Of a stretch of 64,000 nt of DNA, positions 51,212 through 60,055 are shown in pieces. The DNA comes from Parvularcula bermudensis HTCC2503 (lineage in GTDB: Bacteria; Pseudomonadota; Alphaproteobacteria; Caulobacterales; Parvularculaceae): contig NC_014414.1 in NCBI RefSeq assembly GCF_000152825.2, positions 1,302,001-1,366,000 on the forward strand, written 5' to 3'. The translations under genes and the position numbers were made by a program. Within the stretch, counting starts at the first letter, position 1. Each line of letters starts with the position of its first letter. The notes under the pieces were generated by a model. It saw only the letters and a list, made by a program, of their open reading frames with translations, ran no database searches and was not told the DNA's origin.

Positions 51212-51234
51212 AAGTTAACTCTGTTTTTTAACTT
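51212..51234. repeat. Inverted repeat AAGTTAA/TTAACTT upstream of the RTX gene
   Basis: A perfect 7-base inverted repeat with a 9-base spacer containing a T-run, about 115 bases before the chosen RTX start. It could be an operator, or a short terminator of unknown direction. No protein can be assigned. Confidence 0.35.
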
Positions 51235-51349
51235 CATGGAGGCTCACCGATTTCTTGCATATACTATTGTTAAGGTCGGCCATGGCTCTCTTCCGTCTTC
51301 ACCGGAGGAGAAGTCCAAAGGGAAGTCGACCAATTTGGGAGTATGGCAG

Positions 51350-52192
51350 ATGAGCTTTTTTTCTTTTTGGTACACGCCGTCCTGGTATCAGCCTGAACCT
51401 GAGCGTGAATACGATCAAACGATCGAAGGGACCGACGACCGGGACGTTCTGTCCGGTACCCGCGCCGATGACGAAATCCTCGCCGGTGATGGCAATGATG
51501 TGGTCAATGGCGGGGCGGGAGACGATGGCCTTGAAGGCGGCGACGGCCTCGATTTGATTAATGGCGGGCCGGGGGACGACATCATCGATGGCGGTGACGG
51601 CCTGGACATCCTTAATGGGGGCCTTGGCGATGACCGCATCGACGGCGGTAAGGGCGCGGATGTCATCAGCGGCGGCTTCGGCGATGACTATCTTGTCGGC
51701 GACGACGGATGGGACCGCATTTCCGGCCGGGCCGGCAACGATACCCTGATCGGCAGTGACGGTCGTGACCTTCTCGAAGGCGGAGCCGGTAATGACAGGC
51801 TGATCGGCTGGGACGGTGTGGACACCCTGGTTGGCGGCGCGGGCAATGATGTCCTTGACGGCAATTCAGGCAATGACACGCTGATCTACAATATGTCGGA
51901 CAATGTCGGCTCGTTCGACAAATATGACGGGGATTGGGGCATCGACACCCTGGTCTTTGAGCTGACCGCGGCGGAATGGGCGCGGGAGGATGTCCGTGAG
52001 GACATCGCCGACTTCATCGACCACGCCAAATATTTCAGCTGGTGGGACTATGAGTTCGACACGATGGGGCTTGAGGTCGAGGATGTGGAGAAGGTCCAGG
52101 TTCTTGTCGATGGCGTCGAAGTCGAAAATCCCGGCTCTGACCATTTCTCCTTTTTAGGCGATCTGGACCTCTTCGATATCTGGTCTTGCTGA
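51350..52192 (+). CDS. Stand-alone RTX calcium-binding protein
   Basis: A 280-residue acidic protein made largely of RTX nonapeptides, about residues 30-180, with units such as GGAGDDGLEGGDGLD and GGLGDDRIDGGKGAD. The N-terminus (MSFFSFWYTPSWYQPEPERE) is aromatic and lacks a signal peptide; the C-terminus (about 185-280) is acidic with Trp residues, consistent with a type I secretion signal region. No catalytic domain is visible, so a calcium-binding surface or matrix protein is the simplest reading. ATG at 51350 has GGGAG ten bases upstream. No exporter genes nearby. Confidence 0.82.
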   Translation: MSFFSFWYTPSWYQPEPEREYDQTIEGTDDRDVLSGTRADDEILAGDGNDVVNGGAGDDGLEGGDGLDLINGGPGDDIIDGGDGLDILNGGLGDDRIDGGKGADVISGGFGDDYLVGDDGWDRISGRAGNDTLIGSDGRDLLEGGAGNDRLIGWDGVDTLVGGAGNDVLDGNSGNDTLIYNMSDNVGSFDKYDGDWGIDTLVFELTAAEWAREDVREDIADFIDHAKYFSWWDYEFDTMGLEVEDVEKVQVLVDGVEVENPGSDHFSFLGDLDLFDIWSC

Positions 52193-52226
52193 GAATAGAG
52201 GGGGCGCACGCCGTCCCTCGGGGGAG

Positions 52227-52265
52227 CGGTTTCAGGTGAAGCGGATAACGGTTCACCTGAAACCG
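52227..52265. terminator. Perfect 14-bp hairpin between convergent genes
   Basis: CGGTTTCAGGTGAA (52227-52240) and TTCACCTGAAACCG (52252-52265) pair perfectly around an 11-base loop. The RTX gene ends at 52192 and the convergent aldo/keto reductase ends at 52330, so a bidirectional transcription end point is likely. No clear T-run follows on either strand. Each arm also contains a small palindrome (TTCA-GG-TGAA and TTCA-CC-TGAA), so protein binding is an alternative. Confidence 0.5.
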
Positions 52266-52329
52266 AAGAACGAAGACCTAAGAGACGTCCCATGATCCCG
52301 AATGATCGAGACGGCTCTAGGTCAGAGCC

Positions 52330-53166
52330 TTAGGCCGCAACGCCCGTGTCCCAATCCGGCGCCCAGTCGGGATCGACCATGCGGCCATCGGGCTTCATCA
52401 GTCCGTAGATTGTTTTCATATCGGTGGCACTCAGCTCGAAGTCGAAGATATCGAAGTTCTGCTCGATATGTGCCTTCGACGTTGCCTTGGGGATCGCTGC
52501 GACATTCGCTTGCTGAAGGTGCCAGCGCAGGATGATCTGCGCCGGTGTCTTGCCATGCTGTTCAGCGAGGCGCTCGATCGCGGGGTTGCTCATGGCTTCT
52601 CCGCGACCAAGCGGCGAATAGCTCGTGAACATCATGTCAAAGCCCCGGGCGGTCTTTAAGATGGGGTCTTGGTCGAGCATGGGGTGGTACTCGCACTGTA
52701 TGGCGGCGAGGGGCTCCTCCGAGGCGCTCACGGCTTCGAGAAATTGCGCCTGATTGTAATTCGAAATACCGATTAGCTTGGCGCGGCCGGAGCGTTTTAT
52801 CTCCGCCAACGGACCAACCTGGTCGGCGATCGGCATGTCATTGATCGGCCAATGCAGGAGGATAAGATTGACATAGTCGAGGCCGAGACGATCGAGGCTC
52901 TCGTCCACGGCCTCGCTATGCCGTCCCTTTTGGATATCCTCGTTCCAAATCTTGGTCGTGACGAACAGCTCGTCCCGGGGGATGCCGCTGTCTTTGATCC
53001 CTTCGCCAACCTTTTTTTCGTTTTTGTAGATCGCGGCGCCATCGATGTGGCGATAGCCTGTTTCGATGGCGGTCCTGGTGCTGGTCCGGGCATCCTCGCC
53101 TTCCAATTGCCAGGTGCCAAAGCCAAGCCGGGGAATGGGATGATCTTGGACGGTCAGATGTAGCAT
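52330..53166 (-). CDS. Aldo/keto reductase
   Basis: A 278-residue TIM-barrel NADPH oxidoreductase, similar in size to 2,5-diketo-gluconate reductases. The catalytic tetrad is visible: Asp in YRHIDGAAIY, Tyr in the same segment (AIYKNEKKV), Lys in VTTKIWNED and His in ILLHWPIND. GISNYNQAQ and QCEYHPML match the family. I chose the ATG at 53166 (MLHLTVQDHP), 11 codons inside the open frame. Substrate cannot be predicted. Confidence 0.95.
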   Translation of the reverse strand: MLHLTVQDHPIPRLGFGTWQLEGEDARTSTRTAIETGYRHIDGAAIYKNEKKVGEGIKDSGIPRDELFVTTKIWNEDIQKGRHSEAVDESLDRLGLDYVNLILLHWPINDMPIADQVGPLAEIKRSGRAKLIGISNYNQAQFLEAVSASEEPLAAIQCEYHPMLDQDPILKTARGFDMMFTSYSPLGRGEAMSNPAIERLAEQHGKTPAQIILRWHLQQANVAAIPKATSKAHIEQNFDIFDFELSATDMKTIYGLMKPDGRMVDPDWAPDWDTGVAA

Positions 53167-53259
53167 GGGGTGGCCTCTCCTGTCGGGTGCTCTTGTCACA
53201 AGACCTAGCGCCGCTTTGTTGGGCGGCGACGGCGAGGATCGCCGCGCGTCCCTGCCGTG

Positions 53260-54180
53260 TCAGGTCAATTTCATATGAGACAATGCAGCGGGCGCGATTT
53301 CGTTGCCCCATTCCTGCACGAAATGCCCGCCTTCAGGAATCTCGAGGGGTGTTGGGCAGCCTTTGATCAGCGCCGCAAGCCTGTGCATTTGCGCCGGACC
53401 CACAACGGGATCTTTCATGCCGATCGCCATGAAGCTGTCCCCGGCCCAATCCTCCCGCCAATAGCGGCGGGCCCTAAGGGCAATCTCCGCTCCTTCGGCC
53501 TGATCGGGGGTGAGGGGGGCGTCGCCGTCTCGCAGCATGACCAGTTCGGTAAAGCGGCGGACCCCGGCCTTGTATCGTTGATCGGGGAAGGGGGCGGCAT
53601 AGGCTTCGGCCTCGGCCGCCGAGAGGATCGATGCGCCGCCCTTTACCAGTCGTGCCACATCGAGGTCGGGGGTAGCCCTATTGAGCGCCCGCCACGCGGC
53701 AAAGCCCTTCGGCGCCTCCTCTCCGGCGGGAAGGCCGGTATTCATGACGATCAGCCGGGTAAAGCGCTCCGGCATATCCAGGGGCAGGGTCAAACCGAGA
53801 ATGCCGCCCCAATCCTGGCAAACAAGGCAGATATTCGAAAGATCGAGCCGCTCGATAAACCGCAAGAGGGCGTTGCGGTGGAAAGAAAAAGTATAGACCG
53901 CGTCCGCCACCGGTTTATCGGACCGTCCGAACCCGAACAGATCCGGCGCCACGACGCGATGTCCGGCATTGACGAAATGCGGGATCATCTTGCGGTACAG
54001 ATAGCTCCAGGTTGGCTCCCCATGAAGGCAGAGGAAGGTCACAGGCCCCTGACCTTCATCGACGTAGTGGAGCCGAAGGCCCTCATACCCCGCCAAGTCC
54101 TCGCAATAGGTGGGGGCAAACGGGTAATCGGGCAGGTCGACAAAGCGATCATCTGGGGTACGCAGCGCATCGATGGACAT
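53260..54180 (-). CDS. Haloalkane dehalogenase (subfamily I-like)
   Basis: A 306-residue alpha/beta hydrolase that should cleave carbon-halogen bonds of haloalkanes. It shows the oxyanion region LCLHGEPTWSYLYR, nucleophile Asp and halide-binding Trp in CQDWGG, acid Asp in IGMKDPVVGP and the base His in EGGHFVQEWG. That set fits the DhlA/DhmA-type HLD-I group, where the acid Asp lies late in the chain. I chose the ATG at 54180 (MSIDALRTPD); the 69 codons upstream overlap the divergent aminotransferase promoter. Native substrate unknown; epoxide hydrolase is excluded by the Asp-Trp-Gly nucleophile context only in part. Confidence 0.9.
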   Translation of the reverse strand: MSIDALRTPDDRFVDLPDYPFAPTYCEDLAGYEGLRLHYVDEGQGPVTFLCLHGEPTWSYLYRKMIPHFVNAGHRVVAPDLFGFGRSDKPVADAVYTFSFHRNALLRFIERLDLSNICLVCQDWGGILGLTLPLDMPERFTRLIVMNTGLPAGEEAPKGFAAWRALNRATPDLDVARLVKGGASILSAAEAEAYAAPFPDQRYKAGVRRFTELVMLRDGDAPLTPDQAEGAEIALRARRYWREDWAGDSFMAIGMKDPVVGPAQMHRLAALIKGCPTPLEIPEGGHFVQEWGNEIAPAALSHMKLT

Positions 54181-54367
54181 GGCGGAAGCTCCTTTCGGCC
54201 GTCCCCTTGGCATTTGCGGGGACCTGCGAACATGATGAGCCGATGGCATGGCCAGGGCGCAAAAGAAAGGAGAGATGCCGCCAGCGGCGCGAGCCTCGAT
54301 ATTGCGTGAAGGGCAAGGGCGTGGCAACTCACCGCCTTTGGTATCACCCTTTCCGAAGGATCGCCCC

Positions 54368-55693
54368 ATGACCGCCGCCGGCAGCAATGATTATCCCTCA
54401 ACCGAGCTGTTGGTCGCCCGCCGAAACGACGCGTGCCCGATGGGCTTGCCCTCCAAATCAGGCCTCTACGCGGAGCGGGCCGAGGGGGCGGAAATCTGGG
54501 ATGTCGACGGCAAACGCTATATCGATTTCATCGCCGGCATCGGGGTGTTAAATGTCGGGCACCGTCATCCCAAGGTCCAAGAAGCGATCAAGTCTCAGCT
54601 CGACAAGGTCGTGCACACCGCGTTCGGTGTCGCCCAATATGAGCCCTATATCGCGCTGGCCGAGCGGCTGAATGAGCTTGTCGCCAAGGCCGGGAACGGG
54701 GCCAGCGCCTATAAGACGATGTTCGTCAACACCGGCAGTGAAGCGACCGAACAGGTATGCAAATTCGCCCGTCGGATCACGGGGCGGCCAGGCCTTATCG
54801 CCTTTGAGGGGGCGTTTCACGGTCGGACCCTGCTGGCGACGGCCCTGACCGGGAAGGCGGAACCCTATAAGGCCGGGTTCGGACCATTCCCCCCTGATAT
54901 CTACCACGCCCCTTATCCGAACCCTTATATGGGCATGAGTGTGGAAGGGGCGCTGAATTGCCTTCACCACATCGTTGGCACCTCCATCCGGGCGGAAGAC
55001 GTGGCGGCGGTGATTATCGAACCGGTCCAGGGCGAGGGGGGGTTCATCCCCGCCCCGATCGACTATTTGCGCGGCCTCAAAGAATTTTGCGAGACCCACG
55101 GGATTTTATTGATCGCCGACGAGGTGCAGACCGGCTTTGCCCGAACCGGGCGGATGTTCGCCATTGAGCACGCTGGGGTGGAGCCGGACTTTTTAATCTG
55201 TGCCAAGTCCATTGCCGGCGGCCTGCCCTTGGGGGCAATCACCGGCAAGGCGAGCCTGTTCGATAAGATCGCGCCGGGGGGCATGGGGTCGACCTTTGGC
55301 GGCAATCCCGTCGCCTGCGCGGCGGCCCTCGCCGTTCTCGATGTGATCGAGCAGGAGGGCTTGATCGAGCGGGCCGAAGTGATCGGTCAACGGATCGAAG
55401 CGCGCTGGCGAGACTTGGCGGAGGGTCCAGCCAGGGGCATTTTTGGCGACATTCGCCGGGCCGGGGCCATGGCAGCCATTGAATGTGTCCGCGATGCCGA
55501 CGCGCGGGAGCCAAATCCCGACTTCGCCGCGGCCTTGCAGAGCATGGCGCGGGACAAGGGCCTCATCTTCTTGACCGCCGGGCGCAAGGCCCATGTCATT
55601 CGTACCCATGTGCCGTTGACGATCGCCGACGATCTCCTTGAGGAGGGGCTCGACCTCTTTGCCGAGGCCACCCTAGCAACCTTGAAAGGGTGA
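54368..55693 (+). CDS. gabT: 4-aminobutyrate aminotransferase (class III aminotransferase)
   Basis: A 441-residue PLP enzyme of class III. The N-terminus has NDACPMGLPSKSGLYAERAE and GKRYIDFIAGIGVLNVGHRH. The cofactor site shows NTGSEATEQVCK, IADEVQTGFARTGRMF and the Schiff-base lysine in LICAKSIAGGLPLGA. Best match is GabT, which converts 4-aminobutyrate and 2-oxoglutarate to succinate semialdehyde and glutamate; other omega-amino donors are possible. I chose the ATG at 54368. No gabD neighbour is present. Confidence 0.9.
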   Translation: MTAAGSNDYPSTELLVARRNDACPMGLPSKSGLYAERAEGAEIWDVDGKRYIDFIAGIGVLNVGHRHPKVQEAIKSQLDKVVHTAFGVAQYEPYIALAERLNELVAKAGNGASAYKTMFVNTGSEATEQVCKFARRITGRPGLIAFEGAFHGRTLLATALTGKAEPYKAGFGPFPPDIYHAPYPNPYMGMSVEGALNCLHHIVGTSIRAEDVAAVIIEPVQGEGGFIPAPIDYLRGLKEFCETHGILLIADEVQTGFARTGRMFAIEHAGVEPDFLICAKSIAGGLPLGAITGKASLFDKIAPGGMGSTFGGNPVACAAALAVLDVIEQEGLIERAEVIGQRIEARWRDLAEGPARGIFGDIRRAGAMAAIECVRDADAREPNPDFAAALQSMARDKGLIFLTAGRKAHVIRTHVPLTIADDLLEEGLDLFAEATLATLKG

Positions 55694-55703
55694 CTGGGCA
55701 CAA

Positions 55704-55732
55704 GGGGGCGGCATCCGCTCCCATCCGCCCCC
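55704..55732 (+). terminator. Strong GC hairpin after gabT
   Basis: GGGGGCGG (55704-55711) and CCGCCCCC (55725-55732) form a perfect 8-bp stem 10 bases after the gabT stop. No T-run follows, so this is an atypical terminator or a 3'-end-protecting structure. A second GC-rich hairpin lies at about 55757-55788. Confidence 0.45.
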
Positions 55733-55827
55733 TGGCGTCCATGACCTGAGGGAAGGCCCCGCCTCCCGCTCTTGTGGGACGGGCGGGGAGAGGGTAGCGT
55801 TAACCTGATCGAACCGGGAGAGAGGCT

Positions 55828-56451
55828 ATGGGGCTCAAGGTTTTCGCGATGGCGGCGGCGCTCACCGGCGCCGGCTTGTCAGGCGCGGTTGCGGCGGAGG
55901 CTTCGTCCACCGCTCCCCTTCTCCACACACAAGAAGTGATGGCCGCTGATGCGGCGGCCTATGCCCATGCCTGGTCGCAAAAGGCGGGTATTGTGGGTGA
56001 GCTCACGGGGCAGGCGATCGCTTCGATTGAGGCGGGCGGGCCTGTGAATGTCGCGCTGCTGCAACGGGAAGCGAGCTATGGCAATAGCGACGCCCAGGCC
56101 GCGCTCGGCCTCTACCACCTCACCGCCAAAGGGGCGGGCTTCGACCCGGCGGCGGCCTTTGCCTATAATGAGGTGGCGGCACGGCAGGGGATGCCGGTGG
56201 CGCAGACCAATCTCGGCTTGCAATATTTGAATGGGATCGGCACCCAAAAGAACGAGGCTCAAGCCGCCCATTGGTTCGAGACGGCGGCGATTCGTGGCCA
56301 TGACGAGGCGGCCTATCGCACCGGGATGATGTATCTTGCGGGCCAAGGGGTGCAAAAGGACCCCGTGATGGCCCGGTATTGGCTCTTGAAAGCGCGGGAG
56401 GCGGGGGACCGCCGCGCCGCCCAGGTTCTTGAGACCTTCGCAAGCTTTTAA
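55828..56451 (+). CDS. Exported Sel1-repeat protein
   Basis: A 207-residue protein with a signal peptide (residues 1-23, cleavage near GAVAA). It is followed by three to four Sel1-like repeats, such as GNSDAQAALGLYHLTAKG, GMPVAQTNLGLQYLNGIG and GHDEAAYRTGMMYLAGQGV. Sel1 proteins act as adaptors in protein complexes, here likely periplasmic. There is no catalytic domain. Ribosome-binding GGGAGAGAGG lies just before the ATG. Confidence 0.88.
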   Translation: MGLKVFAMAAALTGAGLSGAVAAEASSTAPLLHTQEVMAADAAAYAHAWSQKAGIVGELTGQAIASIEAGGPVNVALLQREASYGNSDAQAALGLYHLTAKGAGFDPAAAFAYNEVAARQGMPVAQTNLGLQYLNGIGTQKNEAQAAHWFETAAIRGHDEAAYRTGMMYLAGQGVQKDPVMARYWLLKAREAGDRRAAQVLETFASF

Positions 56452-56605
56452 GATGGACCCCAGTGGCACCCCTGAGTTGGGGGGCTTTGGTGCCGGTGGG
56501 GGGGCGAAGCGCGTGACGGCCGGCGTTGCGCGAGGCCCCTTTCGCCTTCTGATGAGATGAAACGGGGCTCCCCCACCGCCTGCAAAGAGGATCAAAGATC
56601 GGTTG

Positions 56606-57307
56606 ATGACGGATTTTCTGTTCGAGCCTCCTACACCACTCATCTTGCCCACAAGTGCCGGGGACTATTACCCTGTGCACCGCATTTTTTGTGTCGGGAA
56701 GAACTACGCTGCCCATGTGGCGGAACTTGGCTTTGATCCAGCGACTAGCGAGCCGATCTTTTTTTCGAAACCGACTGTGGGGGCCGTCTCGGCGCCCACC
56801 CTTCAGTCTGCGGAATCGGTCGTTGTGTCCTATCCCGCCGCGACCGATTTGTTGCATTACGAAGGCGAGTTGTTCATGGCCCTGACCGATGGTGGCTTTG
56901 ACGTGGCTGAGGACGACGCGCTGGATCTTGTCGGCGGCATTGGCCTCGGATGCGATCTCACCCGTCGGGATTTGCAGATGGCGGCGAAGGAAGCGGGCAA
57001 TCCTTGGGATCTCGGCAAAGGGTTTGACGGCAGTGCGGTGCTTGGTGGGATCGCCCTTGGGACATTTCCCGCTGATATAACCGGCTACACCTTATCACTC
57101 AACGATCAGGTCAAGCAGTCCGCTCGCCTCGAGGATATGATCTGGTCGCCGGCGGCGGTGATTTCCCGCCTCAGCCGCTATGGGGCTCTCCGCCCGGGGG
57201 ATGTCATTTTCACCGGGACGCCGGAGGGGGTCGGCGCCTTGTCCCCTGGCGATCATGTCGTGATCGAGGCGGAAGGCGTGCCGTCGGTCAGTTTCCGGAT
57301 GGCTTAG
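56606..57307 (+). CDS. Fumarylacetoacetate hydrolase (FAH) family protein
   Basis: A 233-residue protein of the FAH superfamily, close to YcgM-type acylpyruvate hydrolases or isomerases. It has the signature IFCVGKNYAAHVAELG, the metal-binding LLHYEGELFMAL, and DVIFTGTPEGVGALSPGD. Substrates in the family include acylpyruvates and aromatic meta-cleavage products. ATG at 56606 follows a TTG one codon upstream. It overlaps the convergent PH-domain gene by 20 bases. Confidence 0.92.
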   Translation: MTDFLFEPPTPLILPTSAGDYYPVHRIFCVGKNYAAHVAELGFDPATSEPIFFSKPTVGAVSAPTLQSAESVVVSYPAATDLLHYEGELFMALTDGGFDVAEDDALDLVGGIGLGCDLTRRDLQMAAKEAGNPWDLGKGFDGSAVLGGIALGTFPADITGYTLSLNDQVKQSARLEDMIWSPAAVISRLSRYGALRPGDVIFTGTPEGVGALSPGDHVVIEAEGVPSVSFRMA

Positions 57308-57935
57308 GCGCGTCCTTCCCCGCACGACGCATGGGCCGCCCCGTCGGGGACGCCGAGGGAGAGGCGGCTTTGTACGGTCGCCGCTTTGGCGGCTTCGCCC
57401 CCCGATGCGGATGTTGCGCGTGCAATTGCGCCTGAAGCGTCTCATCATCCTCCGACGCATTGCGTCCCAGCTCGATAGCCCGACGAAGCTCCAAAGGATT
57501 GTCGATATCCGGGAGATGGATCTGGCCAACGCCGGTCCCTTTGAGGGTGAGGCGACCGAACCCCATGAGACGACCGAGAAGCGATTGGTCGACATTGATT
57601 TCTTCAATCTTGTTGAGGCTGACCTCTTGGCTGTGCCGCCGCAGAAAGCCCCGTTTGTAGATGAAGCGGCTCGTCGTGACGGCCATTTCCGTCGTGTAAA
57701 GATAAACGATATGAGCGATCAGACGACCGGTCCCCGCCGCCGCAAGCAGAAGCGTCGCCAAGACCCAGAACCGGCCGTTCTCCAGTCCCCCCACCGCCCA
57801 TTCATAAAGGGCATAGACCAGCGGCAGAAACGACAGCCCAAAAAGGCTGTAGGCCGGGAAGGAATAAGTCCAATTAAAGCGCCCCCTGGCGATCACGCGT
57901 TCATGGGGTGCCAGCATCTGGACGACATAACTCAT
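57288..57935 (-). CDS. PH-domain (DUF304, YdbS-like) membrane protein
   Basis: A 215-residue protein with two membrane helices (about 25-45 and 50-75) and a bacterial PH domain (YdbS/DUF304) after them: TEMAVTTSRFIYKRGFLRRHSQ and VSLNKIEEINVDQSLLGRLMG. The C-terminal 60 residues are basic and disordered. The family binds unknown ligands at the inner-membrane surface. I chose the ATG at 57935 (MSYVVQMLAPHERV), which matches the usual start. Confidence 0.9.
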   Translation of the reverse strand: MSYVVQMLAPHERVIARGRFNWTYSFPAYSLFGLSFLPLVYALYEWAVGGLENGRFWVLATLLLAAAGTGRLIAHIVYLYTTEMAVTTSRFIYKRGFLRRHSQEVSLNKIEEINVDQSLLGRLMGFGRLTLKGTGVGQIHLPDIDNPLELRRAIELGRNASEDDETLQAQLHAQHPHRGAKPPKRRPYKAASPSASPTGRPMRRAGKDAPKPSGN

Positions 57936-58069
57936 GAATGACCTCCTTCGACCCTTTATCCGCTCCGCCTTGATGAGGGTATAGCGCCTGTCTGGAAATG
58001 ACAGCTCAGGGGATGAATGGCGGCTTATGCCTGCTATTCTTTGGCGGACGGCCAAGGAAGGGGAGGGAC

Positions 58070-58513
58070 ATGATCGTTCCGAATTTGATGGTGTCGAACA
58101 TTCGCCGCTCGCTTCTTTTTTATACCGAGATCGTTGGAATGCGGGAGATGATGGCCCTCGACCCGTCGAATATGATGGTCAGTTCGGCGACCGAGGGGCC
58201 GTTGTGCTTCGTCACGCTCGGCCTAGGGGAGGCGCAATTGATGCTGCAAACCGAGGCGCATTTCCGGGCGGCGCTTCCCTCTGAAGCGCCGCCTTCGGAT
58301 CTATCCTTTTCCGGCAGCCTTTATTTTCGCGCGGCCGACCCCGAGGGGGTGGCATTGCGGGCGGCCTCTTCGACAATCGTCAAAGGGGTGGAAACTTCGT
58401 GGTACGGAATGAAAGAATTATGGATCCGCGATCCCGATGGCTATCTCCTCTGCCTTGCCCGGCCTGACGAGGCCGCGCGGCCTGCCACGGGGGAGGAAGA
58501 GGGTAGGCACTAA
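58070..58513 (+). CDS. VOC (glyoxalase/bleomycin-resistance) superfamily protein
   Basis: A 147-residue protein with the paired beta-alpha-beta-beta-beta fold: PNLMVSNIRRSLLFYTEIVG at the start and KELWIRDPDGYLLCLARP near the end. VOC proteins bind metals and act as lyases, dioxygenases or antibiotic-binding proteins. The usual metal ligand positions are not fully conserved here, so activity is uncertain. The ATG at 58070 follows GGGAGGG closely. Confidence 0.85.
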   Translation: MIVPNLMVSNIRRSLLFYTEIVGMREMMALDPSNMMVSSATEGPLCFVTLGLGEAQLMLQTEAHFRAALPSEAPPSDLSFSGSLYFRAADPEGVALRAASSTIVKGVETSWYGMKELWIRDPDGYLLCLARPDEAARPATGEEEGRH

Positions 58514-58583
58514 CGGGCCTTCGTCCTAAGGTTGATGATAATGGGGACAAAGCGCGTAGGTCGCCAGCGCGCCGGGAGGGGAC

Positions 58584-59516
58584 ATGCTTGAGACTTGGCT
58601 GATCAGTGATGACTTTGCGATCAATATCATCGCGGGCCTTGCCGTCATGGTGGTTGAGATCGTGGTGATCTTTATCTTTATCAGGCGGGTCATCGATGGC
58701 CATGCGAAGAAGCAGGATCGTGCAAAATGGGCGCCGGTCCGGCTCGGCCTCAGAGGGAGTACCGCGCAACAACTCCGATTCTTCAGTTTGATGATCATCA
58801 ATCTGTTCGACGATCTGCCCATTCGGGAGGCGGAGGCGGCGCGGGAGATTCTCACCGAAAAACCGATCGACGATTGGGCCATCGATCCGCAACGCCTGAG
58901 CTGGTACATCGAGGATATCGAACGCCTTGCCTCATTGATGGCGCAAGATCTGGCGCAATTCATTACAGCCCTGCCGCCCGAGGACATTGAGATTGTGGTG
59001 CGCATTTCCCGCGCCGCCCACATCGTCCAGCAAATGGCGTACGATATTCGTACATCACGCGCCTACGGACGATTGATCATGCTGGATCGTCTGACTCTCG
59101 ACTATCTAACGTCCGAGTCCTTCCAAAAAGCATTCCACGGGCTCGACCGGCCATCGGATCTGCTGTCGGTGGGGGACACGCTCCTCCAACGATTGGTGGC
59201 GCTCATGGAACACAGTGTGAAGGTCATTACCCGGTCTCTCGGTTTGCTTGAAGCGCGCGGCGCGAAATGGCAGCATTTGCTGCAGGACCGGCCTAAATTG
59301 AGAGTGTTTCTGGAGAACGACGTTGCAGCGGCGCGCGAGGCGCTCATCGTGATCCAACATGTTGAGGCCTATTTGAGAGAAGCCGAGGGGAAGCGGAGTG
59401 GCGCCTCCCCCTTGCCGTTGAGTGGAACGATGATGACACGGGTCTTCTCAGCTGACCGCGATTTGCGCCCTCTCCTCGGTCGGGAGGCAGACCTGCCCCA
59501 TCGCCCCGCCTTCTAG
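58584..59516 (+). CDS. Hypothetical protein with N-terminal membrane helix
   Basis: A 310-residue protein with one helix (about residues 12-34, IIAGLAVMVVEIVVIFIFI) and a long, mostly helical cytoplasmic domain containing several Leu/Ile heptad-like stretches. I recognise no family and see no catalytic motif. GGAGGGG stands eight bases before the ATG, so expression looks genuine. It stands between VOC and GAF genes with no obvious functional link. Confidence 0.75.
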   Translation: MLETWLISDDFAINIIAGLAVMVVEIVVIFIFIRRVIDGHAKKQDRAKWAPVRLGLRGSTAQQLRFFSLMIINLFDDLPIREAEAAREILTEKPIDDWAIDPQRLSWYIEDIERLASLMAQDLAQFITALPPEDIEIVVRISRAAHIVQQMAYDIRTSRAYGRLIMLDRLTLDYLTSESFQKAFHGLDRPSDLLSVGDTLLQRLVALMEHSVKVITRSLGLLEARGAKWQHLLQDRPKLRVFLENDVAAAREALIVIQHVEAYLREAEGKRSGASPLPLSGTMMTRVFSADRDLRPLLGREADLPHRPAF

Positions 59517-59572
59517 GGCGAGGGGGGGAGGAGCCCCCGGTCCAGTGGGCCGCGGCGCCGCCAGGAGAAGAC

Positions 59573-60055
59573 ATGATGAGCAACGAAATCCAAGCGGCGC
59601 GCGCCGCGATTTACGACCGGGCACGGAAAGAAATATTGGCTGTCCTGGAGGGGGAGACCAATCCGATTGCCAAGATGGCGACCGTTGCCTGCCTGCTCGC
59701 AGCGGCCTTTCCCGACAATATCTGGACGGGCTTTTATCTCGTCGATCCAAAGAAGACGGACGAATTGGTGGTGGGCCCCTATCAGGGCACGCTTGGATGC
59801 CTGCGCATCCCCTTCGGCCGGGGCGTTTGCGGTGTGGCCGCTGCTGAAGGCGTGACGCAGCTTGTCGAGGATGTGCACGCTTTTCCGGGGCATATCGCCT
59901 GCGACAACCGTTCACGGAGTGAAATCGTCGTCCCCGTCCGCGATAGCCATGGCACTCTGCTTGGTGTTCTTGATATCGACAATCCCCAAAGCGCGGCCTT
60001 TGGCGAGATCGACCGTCAGGCGCTGGAGACCCTCGTGAGGGAGGTTTTCTGCTAG
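59573..60055 (+). CDS. msrC: Free methionine-(R)-sulfoxide reductase (GAF domain)
   Basis: A 160-residue single GAF-domain protein matching fRMsr/MsrC, which reduces free methionine-R-sulfoxide with thioredoxin. The three functional cysteines are visible in GTLGCLRIPFGRGVCGVAA and HIACDNRSRSEIVVP, followed by the substrate-binding DSHGTLLGVLDIDN. AGGAGAAG precedes the ATG. Its role is repair of oxidised methionine in the cytosol. Confidence 0.93.
   Translation: MMSNEIQAARAAIYDRARKEILAVLEGETNPIAKMATVACLLAAAFPDNIWTGFYLVDPKKTDELVVGPYQGTLGCLRIPFGRGVCGVAAAEGVTQLVEDVHAFPGHIACDNRSRSEIVVPVRDSHGTLLGVLDIDNPQSAAFGEIDRQALETLVREVFC

Noticed and set aside
51430-51900. Short tandem DNA repeats resembling a CRISPR or satellite array
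   Set aside because: They are codons of RTX nonapeptides in a clear reading frame with variable spacing and no unique spacers.
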